This document shows positions 40,391 through 48,935 of a stretch of DNA of 64,000 nucleotides, one piece after another (position 1 is the stretch's first letter; every line of letters begins with the position of its first letter). The notes under the pieces were generated by a model. It ran no database searches, was not told where the DNA came from, and saw only the letters and a list, made by a program, of their open reading frames with translations. A program made the translations under genes and the position numbers. Source of the DNA: Chloroflexota bacterium (GTDB lineage Bacteria > Chloroflexota > Dehalococcoidia > Tepidiformales > Tepidiformaceae); assembly GCA_016234445.1 (NCBI GenBank), contig JACRBT010000004.1, forward strand, positions 496,001 to 560,000, in the 5' to 3' direction.

Positions 40391-40677
40391 CACATCTGCA
40401 TCCTGAAGACTTCCTGGTAGGCCTCGACGGCCTTGTTGCGGACCTGGGTGACGAGGTTCATCGCGAGGCTTTCGGATTCCAGGGCGAGCATCACGTCGTG
40501 AAGCTCCACATCCTGGCCCGTCGCCAGCGCCTGCACCTTCGCATCGGCGTTGTTGCTGATGGACTGGAGCTGGCCAAGGGCCTGCCCCAGCATGCCGGCA
40601 AATCCCGCAGCCGGTTTCGCGGCTACCGAACCAGTCTGGGCGAGCGCCCCGGCGCCCTGTATCCGTCCGATCTCCAT
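40390..40677 (-). CDS. fliE: Flagellar hook-basal body protein FliE
   Basis: DVELHDVMLALESESLAMNLVTQVRNKAVEAYQEVFRMQM. Confidence 0.93.
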   Translation of the reverse strand: MEIGRIQGAGALAQTGSVAAKPAAGFAGMLGQALGQLQSISNNADAKVQALATGQDVELHDVMLALESESLAMNLVTQVRNKAVEAYQEVFRMQM

Positions 40678-40736
40678 GTCTGTGCCTCCTCTTCCCCAAT
40701 GCCTGCGTGGGAACGCTGTAGCCTTTTGTGAAGAAC

Positions 40737-41183
40737 CTAGCGGCTGCCGATGTCGAGGGCCTTGAGCGCCATCTGCTTGACGGCGTTCAGGACGGTGACG
40801 TTCGCCTGGTAAGACCGGTTCGCGGTCGTGAGGTCGGTCATCTCCGTCACGAGGTCGACGTTCGGCAGCTCCACATACCCGTTCTCGTCGGCGTCGGGGT
40901 GAGCCGGCTGGTAGAGCTGGCGCGTCGGCGTGGTGGTGTCGAGGCTGACCTGGCCGGTGACGACGCCCGCGTCCGCCTGCCCGGTGAACTGGCGGGCGAC
41001 GTCGGCGAAGGGGAGCCCCCCGGAGGCCGAGCTCACCCGGACGATGTGCCGCCGGTAGGCGCCCTGCCCGTCGGCGGTGCTGGTGCTGTCGATGTTGGCG
41101 ACGTTGCCGCTGACAACGTCCATCCGGACCCGCTGGACGGCGAGCCCGGAAGCGGTGGCGGCGATTGCCCGGAAGAGTCCCAT
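40737..41183 (-). CDS. flgC: Flagellar basal-body rod protein FlgC
   Basis: MGLFRAIAATASGLAVQRVRMDVVSGNVANIDST...; LPNVDLVTEMTDLTTANRSYQANVTVLNAVKQMALKALDIG. Confidence 0.93.
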   Translation of the reverse strand: MGLFRAIAATASGLAVQRVRMDVVSGNVANIDSTSTADGQGAYRRHIVRVSSASGGLPFADVARQFTGQADAGVVTGQVSLDTTTPTRQLYQPAHPDADENGYVELPNVDLVTEMTDLTTANRSYQANVTVLNAVKQMALKALDIGSR

Positions 41184-41193
41184 GAGTTTCCTC

Positions 41194-41601
41194 CTAGAGC
41201 CCGCGGATGACGTTCCGCAGGATGTCGAGCTTGGTGTTGAGGGCGCTGGCGGCGGCCTGGTAGCGCATCTGGGTTTCGGCAAGGGAGACCATTTCCTGGT
41301 CGATGTCGACGTTGTTCCCGTCGAGCCGCGAGGATTCGAGGGCCTGCGTCGCCTGGACGCTATTCGAACCGCTGAGCGTGCTGCCCGAGGAGATGTGCCG
41401 GGGGTCGGTCGCGGCCAATCGCGTCCCCGTGCTGGCGCCAAGCGACCGCTGAAGTTCGGCCTCGAAAGGCACTTCCTTGCGGCGATAACCGGGCGTGTCG
41501 ATGTTGGCGATGTTGTCGCTGATCGCTTCCTGGCGCTGCGAGAGGCCATGCAACCAGGATTGAATCGTCCCCAGGCCGCGGTCGCCGATGGGGTTCACCA
41601 T
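41194..41601 (-). CDS. flgB: Flagellar basal-body rod protein FlgB
   Basis: AISDNIANIDTPGYRRKEVPFEAEL; NNVDIDQEMVSLAETQMRYQAAASALNTKLDILRNVI. Confidence 0.93.
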   Translation of the reverse strand: MVNPIGDRGLGTIQSWLHGLSQRQEAISDNIANIDTPGYRRKEVPFEAELQRSLGASTGTRLAATDPRHISSGSTLSGSNSVQATQALESSRLDGNNVDIDQEMVSLAETQMRYQAAASALNTKLDILRNVIRGL

Positions 41602-41625
41602 GGTGTTCCTCCTTCCGGGCGGCGC

Positions 41626-42087
41626 CTATGCCCGGTCTGCGTTGTCGCCGGCGGCAGCGATCCAACGCTGTCCGGCGAGTTCGTCGAGGCGGTGCATCTC
41701 CTGGCGGCGCGCGGCGTCCCGTTCGGCCGCGACGCGCTTTTCGAGGAGGGTCTCGACCGCGCGAAGGTCCCGCCGGCGTTCCATGAGGAGGCCGCGTTCG
41801 ACGGCGACAGCCGCGCCCGAGTGGGCCAGGGCAGCGGCGCGGGCGCCGATTTCGCGTTCCATGCGGAGGGCGTAGGCGGCAGCCGCCACCAGCTCGCCGG
41901 GTTCGAGCGGGCCGTTCGCGGGGGCGCCGGCCGCAAAGAAGGCCTCCCGTTCCCCCTGTACTGAGAGCAGCGCCTCGCGACGGGTCTGCTCGCGCTGGAG
42001 TTCGCGACCGAGCGCCTGCACCTGGACACGTTCGAGACGCTCACGATGGGCCACCAGTCGCCTCAAGCGGCGTGAAGTAAGCGTCAT
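41626..42087 (-). CDS. fliJ: FliJ-like flagellar protein
   Basis: Coiled-coil rich protein overlapping the fliI 3' end by 47 bp; position in operon. Confidence 0.7.
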   Translation of the reverse strand: MTLTSRRLRRLVAHRERLERVQVQALGRELQREQTRREALLSVQGEREAFFAAGAPANGPLEPGELVAAAAYALRMEREIGARAAALAHSGAAVAVERGLLMERRRDLRAVETLLEKRVAAERDAARRQEMHRLDELAGQRWIAAAGDNADRA

Positions 42088-43432
42088 CGGCATCCTCCTC
42101 CAGTGGGGTGGGCAAGGCGGCGTGTTGGCCATCGAGGGCCAACAGGGAGGCGATCGCATCGTCGAAGCCGCTGACGTCCATGGCCTGCTGGCGGAGGAAG
42201 CCCTGGAGCCGGGGGAGCAGGTCCTGGGCGCGGTCGACCAGCGGGTCGCTCCCGCGGACATAGGCGCCGATGCTGATCAGGTCGCGCGCTTCCTCGTAGG
42301 CCGCGAGGAGGCCACGGAGGCGGCGCGCCGCTTCGACGTGCTCGCGGCTTCCGACGCGTTCCATCAGCCGGGAGACGCTCTGGAGCACGTCGATCGGCGG
42401 GTAGTGGCCGGCGGCCGCCAGCGACCGGCGGAGGACGATGTGGCCGTCGAGCGTCGCCCGCGAGAGGTCCGCGATCGGTTCGTCCATGTCTTCGCCGTCG
42501 ACGAGGACGGTGTAGATGGCGGTGATGCTGCCGGCGGCCCCGGGACCCGCGCGCTCCATCAGGTGGGGCAAGAGGCTGAATACCGAGGGCGGGTAGCCCT
42601 TTGTCGTTGGGGGCTCCCCGGCGGCGAGGCCTACTTCGCGCTGGGCCATCGCCACGCGCGTCAGGCTGTCGAAGAGGAGGAGGACGTCGAGCCCGTCGTC
42701 GCGGAAGGCCTCGGCGATCGCTGTGGCAGTGCGGGCGGCGCAGAGGCGCATCGCCGCGGGGTTGTCGCCGGTCGATGCGACGATGACGCAGCCGCCCAGG
42801 GCGTCGAGGCCGAGATCGTGCTCGATGAAGTCGCGCACTTCGCGGCCACGTTCGCCAATGAGGGCGATGACCGTGACGTCGGCGGCGGTGCCCCGGGCGA
42901 GCATCCCGAGGAGCGTGCTCTTGCCCACGCCGGAGCCCGCGAAGATCCCGACTCGCTGCCCGCGCCCGAGGGTGAGGAAGCCGTCGATGGCGCGGACGCC
43001 CGAGGGGAGCGCGCGGACGATCGGCTCGCGGTGGAGCGGGTGGGGTGGTTCGGCGTGACCGGCGACGCGGCGGCTGACGGCGAGGGGCCCCTTCCCGTCG
43101 ATCGGGCGGCCAAGCCCATCGAGAATGCGGCCCTGGAGGCCCCGGCCAACCGGGGTCGAAACGGCAGCTCCTTCCGCGACAACGCGGGCGCCGGCTGACA
43201 CCTTGCCCCGTTCGAGGAGCGCCAGGTGGGAGGAGCCGCCGGCCGCGCGCACGCATTCGGCCGCGAGCCCTCGGCCCCCGTGGCCGGCAACGCTGACGAG
43301 TTCGCCCGGGCGGAGGTTAATCCCCCCGGCGACAGCAACGTCTCCGGCTACGTCGAGGATGGTGCCGGTACGGAGGTGGACGTCGGCCGAGGCGGCGGCG
43401 TCGAGAATTGCGTCGAGGGCAACGGCGGTCAC
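42041..43432 (-). CDS. fliI: Flagellum-specific ATPase FliI
   Basis: Walker A GIFAGSGVGKSTLLGM; GERGREVRDF; LLFDSLTRVAMAQREVGLAAGEPPTTKGYPPSVFSLLP. Confidence 0.95.
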   Translation of the reverse strand: MTAVALDAILDAAASADVHLRTGTILDVAGDVAVAGGINLRPGELVSVAGHGGRGLAAECVRAAGGSSHLALLERGKVSAGARVVAEGAAVSTPVGRGLQGRILDGLGRPIDGKGPLAVSRRVAGHAEPPHPLHREPIVRALPSGVRAIDGFLTLGRGQRVGIFAGSGVGKSTLLGMLARGTAADVTVIALIGERGREVRDFIEHDLGLDALGGCVIVASTGDNPAAMRLCAARTATAIAEAFRDDGLDVLLLFDSLTRVAMAQREVGLAAGEPPTTKGYPPSVFSLLPHLMERAGPGAAGSITAIYTVLVDGEDMDEPIADLSRATLDGHIVLRRSLAAAGHYPPIDVLQSVSRLMERVGSREHVEAARRLRGLLAAYEEARDLISIGAYVRGSDPLVDRAQDLLPRLQGFLRQQAMDVSGFDDAIASLLALDGQHAALPTPLEEDADDAYFTPLEATGGPS

Positions 43433-44118
43433 GCTTCACCCCCGGCTCGCGCAAGAGCGAGTTCCATCAACGACAGGCGAGCTTCGAGGGTGGCGTCGAT
43501 CGTCCCGTGGACGAGGTCGACGATGCAGCCTCCCACTTCGATCGCCTCGTCCGGGCGGACGTAGCGGCCCGCCTCGCCGAGCGCGGCCTGGATGCCCGGC
43601 TGGACTCCGGGGTGAAGCCGGATAGAGATCACTTCCTGGCCGGCGGCGGCGCGGAGGGCTTCGGAGCAGGCCGCCGCGGTGCGGCCGGGGTCCGCCTCGT
43701 AGAGTTCGCCGACGATCCGGCGGGTGGCGAGCCCGGCAGCCCGCGCGACGACGGCCGCTGCCTGGGCGGCGACGTTGTCGCGGATGGCCTTGCCTTCGGA
43801 GGCGGCGCGGCGGACCAGGGCGAGCACTTCCTCGAAGTCTTCGAGGGCTTCCTGGCGGCCGGCTTCGAACCCCTCGGCGTGGGCGGCGTCGCGGACGGCG
43901 CCGGCCTGGCCGGTCGCTTCGGCGACGAGGGCCGCTGCCTGGGACCGGGCCTCGGCGACGATCCGCGCGGCCTGGGCATCGGCGGCGGCGAGGACCTCGG
44001 TTGCGCTGGCGAAGGCGCCCGGGATCGTGAACGTCTCGCGGCTGCTTTCGCCCAGCACGAAGACGTCTTCCTCCGCGACGGAGCCGCGAAGGACGCGGCG
44101 CCTAGCCGACGAGCTCAT
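43429..44118 (-). CDS. fliH: Flagellar assembly protein FliH
   Basis: Ala/Glu-rich stalk, C-term SIRLHPGVQPGIQAALGEAGRYVRPDEAIEVGGCIVDLVHGTIDATLEARLSLM; between fliG and fliI. Confidence 0.85.
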   Translation of the reverse strand: MSSSARRRVLRGSVAEEDVFVLGESSRETFTIPGAFASATEVLAAADAQAARIVAEARSQAAALVAEATGQAGAVRDAAHAEGFEAGRQEALEDFEEVLALVRRAASEGKAIRDNVAAQAAAVVARAAGLATRRIVGELYEADPGRTAAACSEALRAAAGQEVISIRLHPGVQPGIQAALGEAGRYVRPDEAIEVGGCIVDLVHGTIDATLEARLSLMELALARAGGEA

Positions 44119-45124
44119 CGTCGCCTCCGCGGGAGATCACGATCTCCTCGGCCTCGTCGAGCTTCCGGATGATGGCGACGATCCTCGACTGCGCTTCTTC
44201 GACCTGCTTGAGACGGACGGGACCGGAGGCCTCCATGTCCTCCCGGAGCATCGCCGAGGCGCGGCTGGACATGTTCCGGAGGATGGACTCCTTGACCGGC
44301 TCGGGCGTCGCCTTGAGGGCGAGGGCAAGGTCCCTGACCTCAACTTCGCGCATGATCCGCTGGATCGAGCGGTCGTCGAGCTGGCCGATGTTTTCGAAGA
44401 CGAACATGCGCTTCTTTACCTGATCGGCGAGTTCCGGCTCGTTGTCTTCCAGCGCTTCGATGATGGTCTTTTCCGTCATGCGGCTTGAGTGTTTGAGGAG
44501 GTTCACCAGCACTTCGATGCCGCCGATGTTCTGGCTGATGGGCGTCGGCTGGAGGACCGCGCTCAGCTTGCGGCGGAGGACGGCTTCGACCTCGGAGACG
44601 ATCTCGGGATTCGCGCGGTCCATCAGCGCGATCCGCTGGGCGACGTCGGCCGCCTGTTCGGGGTCCATCGCCGAAAGCACCTGGGCAGCGCGTTCGCCGG
44701 CCAGGAAAGAGAGCAGGAGCGCGATCGTCTGGGGGTGTTCGCTGCTGAGGAAGTTGACCAGCTGGGAGACGTTGAGGTGGCGGAGGAAGCCGAAGGGGAT
44801 GGTCGGGGACGTGGCCGACAGCCGGTCGATGAGCTCGGCCGCCTTGTCTTCGCCAAGGGCCATACGGAGGAGCTCCTCGGCATATTCGAGCCCGCCGAGG
44901 GAGATGACGTCGCGGCCGACAGCAGCGTCCTGGAACTCGGTGAGGACCTCGCGGCGGCGCTCGGGCTGGAGTTCGCCCATCGCGGTGATCTCCCAGGTCA
45001 GGCGCTCGATGTCCTCGTCGCTCAGGTGGCGAAGGACTTCGGACGAGCGCTGCTTGCCCAGGGTGATGAGCAGGGCGGCAGCCTTTCGCCGGCCGGAGAG
45101 CTTGTCGGCAGATTCGCGCATCAT
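44102..45124 (-). CDS. fliG: Flagellar motor switch protein FliG
   Basis: EHPQTIALLLSFLAGERAAQVLSAMD; MFVFENIGQLDDRSIQRIMREVE; MSSRASAMLREDMEASGPVRLKQVEEAQSRIVAIIRKLDEAEEI. Confidence 0.96.
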   Translation of the reverse strand: MMRESADKLSGRRKAAALLITLGKQRSSEVLRHLSDEDIERLTWEITAMGELQPERRREVLTEFQDAAVGRDVISLGGLEYAEELLRMALGEDKAAELIDRLSATSPTIPFGFLRHLNVSQLVNFLSSEHPQTIALLLSFLAGERAAQVLSAMDPEQAADVAQRIALMDRANPEIVSEVEAVLRRKLSAVLQPTPISQNIGGIEVLVNLLKHSSRMTEKTIIEALEDNEPELADQVKKRMFVFENIGQLDDRSIQRIMREVEVRDLALALKATPEPVKESILRNMSSRASAMLREDMEASGPVRLKQVEEAQSRIVAIIRKLDEAEEIVISRGGDDELVG

Positions 45125-45133
45125 GGGGGCGGC

Positions 45134-46687
45134 TTAGCGGTCCTCCTCGCGCATCCAGGTTTGGACGACGTCGGCGACGGCGCGAGGGTTCGCGTCGGCA
45201 AGCTTGAAGACACGCTCTTCCTGCGGATCGGGCGCCGCTTCGAGCGCGGGCAGGGCCGGTCCCGGCGCCAGCCCGGCCATCGCCGGGACCGGCGCGAGGA
45301 CAGGTGCGTAAGACGGCGCGGTGGCCTGGCGCTTCGCCAGCGACTTCAAGAGCAGGGAGATGAGGACGAAGGCGAGGACGATCGCCAGCATCGGCAGGAG
45401 CAGCTTCAGGTACTGGAGGTACTCTCCGAGGCCGTTGGCGGCGGGCACCGTGAAGGCATCCTTCACGCTCGCGTCGAAGGGGAGACGGGTGACGCTCAGG
45501 GCGTCGCCACGGGTTTGATCGAGGCCGACGGCGGCGGCGATGGCCGCGGTGAGGCTTGCCTCCTGGGCCGCCGTCACGCTCTCGTCGAGCACGACGGAGA
45601 CGCTGAGCCGGTCGACGGAGCCCGGCGCCTTCACCGTCGTGGTGGTGGTCCGGCCGATCTCGTTGTTCACGGTGGTCGAAGAGCGGGTGTAGGTCGAGTT
45701 CCCGCCGGTCGTGGAGCCAGCGGCAGCAGCGCCGTTGTTGGCGCCGGTGCCGGGGACACCGCCCGCGGTCGCCGCGGCCCCTGAGAACGTCTCGCTGCTC
45801 GTCGTGCTGCTGCGCGGCACGGCCGAGGCTGCCGCGGCGTACGTGTCCTGGTCCTGGGTGACCTTGTCGAAGTTCAACTGGGCGCGCACGGTGATGGCGC
45901 TCCGCCCGGGGCCGACCACCCTCGTCAGGGTTGACTCCAGGTCGCGCTGGAGGGCGACTTCGTACTGGCGCTGGAGTTCGAGCTGGTTGGAGGTGGCGCC
46001 CGTCGCAAAGGGGCTGTCCATCGTCGAGCCGTCGAAGAGCACGTGCCCGGTCTCGTCGATGATGGTGACGCCGCCCATGTGGAGCCCTTCGACCGAGTTC
46101 GTGACCAGGTTGGTGATGCCACGGACCTGGTCCTGGCTGAGGTTTGCCCCGGGCTTGAGGTCCAGGAGGACGCTCGCGGTGGCCGGCTGCTGGTCTTCCT
46201 TGAAGATGGCCTCTTTCGGCATGACGATGTGGACCCGGCTGCCGCGGACGCCGTCGAGGGTGTTAATCGAACGCGCGAGTTCGCCTTCGAGGCCGCGGCG
46301 GAAGTTCACCTGCTGGACGAAGTCGGTCGCGCCAAAGTTGGTCTTGTCGAAGATCTCGAGGCCGATGGCGCCGCCCTTGGGGAGCCCCGCCTGGGCGAGC
46401 TTGATCCGGACCTCAGCCACCTTGTTCGCCGGCACCGACACCGTCGACCCACCGCCGCCGATTTCGTAGGCGACGCCGTCCTTTTCGAGCTGGTCGGCGA
46501 TCGCGGCGCTGTCCTCGGGCGCGAGGCCGCTGAAAGCGACCACGAGGTTGGGCGAGCTGGAGGCGACGAAGACGAAGTAGAGGACGACGATGGTGCCGGC
46601 GACGATCCCGGCGAGCGCAAGTTGACGGCCACGCGGAAGGTCGTTCCAGCGCTCCAGGACTCCGGCGAACGGTGAACCGGGACCCAT
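45134..46687 (-). CDS. fliF: Flagellar MS-ring protein FliF
   Basis: DNA-adjacent to fliG; LARSINTLDGVRGSRVHIVMPKEAIFKEDQQPATASVLLDLKPGANLSQDQVRGITNLV. Confidence 0.95.
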   Translation of the reverse strand: MGPGSPFAGVLERWNDLPRGRQLALAGIVAGTIVVLYFVFVASSSPNLVVAFSGLAPEDSAAIADQLEKDGVAYEIGGGGSTVSVPANKVAEVRIKLAQAGLPKGGAIGLEIFDKTNFGATDFVQQVNFRRGLEGELARSINTLDGVRGSRVHIVMPKEAIFKEDQQPATASVLLDLKPGANLSQDQVRGITNLVTNSVEGLHMGGVTIIDETGHVLFDGSTMDSPFATGATSNQLELQRQYEVALQRDLESTLTRVVGPGRSAITVRAQLNFDKVTQDQDTYAAAASAVPRSSTTSSETFSGAAATAGGVPGTGANNGAAAAGSTTGGNSTYTRSSTTVNNEIGRTTTTTVKAPGSVDRLSVSVVLDESVTAAQEASLTAAIAAAVGLDQTRGDALSVTRLPFDASVKDAFTVPAANGLGEYLQYLKLLLPMLAIVLAFVLISLLLKSLAKRQATAPSYAPVLAPVPAMAGLAPGPALPALEAAPDPQEERVFKLADANPRAVADVVQTWMREEDR

Positions 46688-46930
46688 TCCTCCTCCTTCT
46701 TCGGCCTCACGCGCCGGTGTGGCCTGCCCATGGCGAGCGTACCGGGGGGAGGTGGCCGGGGCGCATTGGGCGAACCCCGATTCCCGGGGCGAGGGGCTGC
46801 GATTCGCCGGGGAAACTCCCCTAGATCGCTGTGACGGGCTTCGTTGGGGGCCAAACCCAAGGCTGGTTTACGCCTTCACCCGGTTCCGATATTGTTTCAG
46901 CCGCACCAAAGAAAACCCCGGAGGCATCAC

Positions 46931-47437
46931 ATGGCCGACACCGCGGCTCAAGAATCCCTCATCACCGACGAGATGCGGGCCGAGATTGGCAAGCGCTCTC
47001 AACCCTGGACCTGCGAAGTGGACAAGCTCCAGGTCCGCATGTTCGCCCGCTCGGTCGGCCACACCGACCCCATTTACTACGACCTGGCGGCAGCGAAGGC
47101 CGCCGGCTACCGCAGCCTCCCCTGCCCTCCCGGCTACCTGGGGACGCCCGTCTACAACCCGGCGACGAGCGACGCGACCTTCGGCGGGCGCCGCGGCAGC
47201 GGGCCTGGCCCCCAGCCTCGCCGGCCGCTCACGCGCATCCTCAACGGCGGCACCGAGATCGAGTACTTCGGCGACATCTGCGCCGGGGATGTCCTGACGG
47301 CCGTCAGCTACACCGCCGACATCGTCGAGCGGAAGGGCGGGCTCGGCGAGATGCTGATCACGACGAGCAAGACCGAGTACACCAACCAGGACGGGAAGCT
47401 GGTGGCCGTTTCGACCGGCACCGGCATCCGCTACTAG
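46931..47437 (+). CDS. MaoC-like dehydratase, N-terminal type (FAS1-like hot-dog)
   Basis: MFARSVGHTDPIYYDLAAAKAAGYRSLPCPPGYLGTP; LNGGTEIEYFGDICAGDVLTA. Confidence 0.85.
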   Translation: MADTAAQESLITDEMRAEIGKRSQPWTCEVDKLQVRMFARSVGHTDPIYYDLAAAKAAGYRSLPCPPGYLGTPVYNPATSDATFGGRRGSGPGPQPRRPLTRILNGGTEIEYFGDICAGDVLTAVSYTADIVERKGGLGEMLITTSKTEYTNQDGKLVAVSTGTGIRY

Positions 47438-47455
47438 GCGAAGGAGGCACACACG

Positions 47456-47872
47456 ATGGCAGCGAACTGGAACGACGTGAAGGAAGGCCAGGAGATTGGG
47501 CCCCTGGTGAAGAACTGCAGCACCCAGCAGCTGGTCCAGTGGGCGGCTGGCTCCGGCGACTTCTACCAGATTCATTATGACAAGGACTTCGCGATCGGCA
47601 CCGGCCTCAAGGGACTGATCGTCCACGGCGCCCTCAAGAACGCCTTCCTCGGCCAGCTCGTCCATGACTGGGTCGGCAACAACGGCCGGATCAAGAAGTA
47701 CGGCTGCAGCTACCGCGGCATGGACTTCCCGAACGAGGACGTCGTCTGCAAGGGCGTCGTCCGCAAGAAGTACGAACAGGGCGGCGAAAAGCTGGTGGAC
47801 CTCGAAGTCTGGACCGAGAACCCGCAGGGCCAGCAGACAACCCCCGGTTCGGCCACCGTGGTGTTCAAGTAA
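47456..47872 (+). CDS. MaoC-like dehydratase
   Basis: QLVQWAAGSGDFYQIHYDKDFA...GLIVHGALKNAFLGQLVHDW. Confidence 0.88.
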   Translation: MAANWNDVKEGQEIGPLVKNCSTQQLVQWAAGSGDFYQIHYDKDFAIGTGLKGLIVHGALKNAFLGQLVHDWVGNNGRIKKYGCSYRGMDFPNEDVVCKGVVRKKYEQGGEKLVDLEVWTENPQGQQTTPGSATVVFK

Positions 47873-47875
47873 CCG

Positions 47876-48853
47876 ATGCCAGGACTACTCGAAGGCAAAG
47901 TCGTCGCTATGACCGGCGCGGGCCGGGGAATCGGGCGCGAATGCGCGCTCCTCGCCGCTTCCGAGGGCGCCCGGGTGGTCGTGAACGACCCGGGAGTCAA
48001 CCCTGACGGTTCGGGCCACGACGATGGCCCGGCTGCCCAGGTGGTGGAGGAGATCAAGAAGGCCGGGGGCCAGGCTGTCGCGAACTTCGCCGACGTCTCC
48101 AGCATGGACGGGGGCGAGAGCGTGATCCGCACGGCACTCGACACGTATGGGAAGCTCGACGGGCTCATCAACCTCGCCGCCATCCTCCGCGACCGGATGG
48201 TGTTCAACCTGACCGAACAGGAATGGGACGACGTCATCCGGGTGGACCTGAAGGGCCACTTCACGACGATCAAGCCCGCCGCGGTGCTGATGCGTCAGCA
48301 GCGCTATGGCCGGATCGTCAACTACAGCTCGGTCTCGGGGCTCCAGGGCAACTCGGGGCAGGCGAACTACGGCGCGGCGAAAGCTGGCGTCGCCGGCCTC
48401 ACCCGGGTCGCCGCGCGTGACCTCGGCCGCTACGGTGTCACCGTGAACTGCATCGCCCCCGGGGCGTCGACGCGGCTCACGGCGACCGTCCCCCAGGCTT
48501 CCCGCGAACTGCGCGCCCAGCGCGGTATCGCCGGCGCCGGTGGCCCGCCCCCGGCGGCTTCCACCAACCGGGCGGCGGAAGAAGCGGCGGCCATGCGTGG
48601 CCCGGACATGGTGGCCCCGATGACGGTCTACCTCCTCCTGGACGAGGCGTGGAACATCAACGGGCGCATCTTCCAGGTGGCCGGCGGGCACGTTGGCCTG
48701 CTCCAGGACATGTATCCGCCGTTCAAGAACATTTACAAGCACGGGAAGTGGACGTTGGACGAACTCCGGATGGTGGTCCCCGCCCAGCTCATGGCTGGCG
48801 TGGTCAACCCGGCGCCGCCGGCCGACGACCTCGCGATCCCCGGCCGCGGCTAA
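47876..48853 (+). CDS. SDR family oxidoreductase with C-terminal extension (MFE-2/HSD17B4-like)
   Basis: VVAMTGAGRGIGRECALLAASEGARVVVNDPGVNPDG; YGAAKAGVAGLTRVAARDLGRYGVTVN. Confidence 0.9.
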   Translation: MPGLLEGKVVAMTGAGRGIGRECALLAASEGARVVVNDPGVNPDGSGHDDGPAAQVVEEIKKAGGQAVANFADVSSMDGGESVIRTALDTYGKLDGLINLAAILRDRMVFNLTEQEWDDVIRVDLKGHFTTIKPAAVLMRQQRYGRIVNYSSVSGLQGNSGQANYGAAKAGVAGLTRVAARDLGRYGVTVNCIAPGASTRLTATVPQASRELRAQRGIAGAGGPPPAASTNRAAEEAAAMRGPDMVAPMTVYLLLDEAWNINGRIFQVAGGHVGLLQDMYPPFKNIYKHGKWTLDELRMVVPAQLMAGVVNPAPPADDLAIPGRG

Positions 48854-48878
48854 GATCGCGGCAGGAGCCGGACGTGAT

Positions 48879-48917
48879 GCGAGCCCCCCGGAGCAGTCCG
48901 GGGGGCTCGCTTGTTCT
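48879..48917 (+). terminator. Intrinsic terminator
   Basis: 14-bp perfect stem GCGAGCCCCCCGGA/TCCGGGGGGCTCGC, GCAG loop, followed by TTGTTCTT. Confidence 0.88.
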
Positions 48918-48935
48918 TGACGGTGGCCGCTGCCT

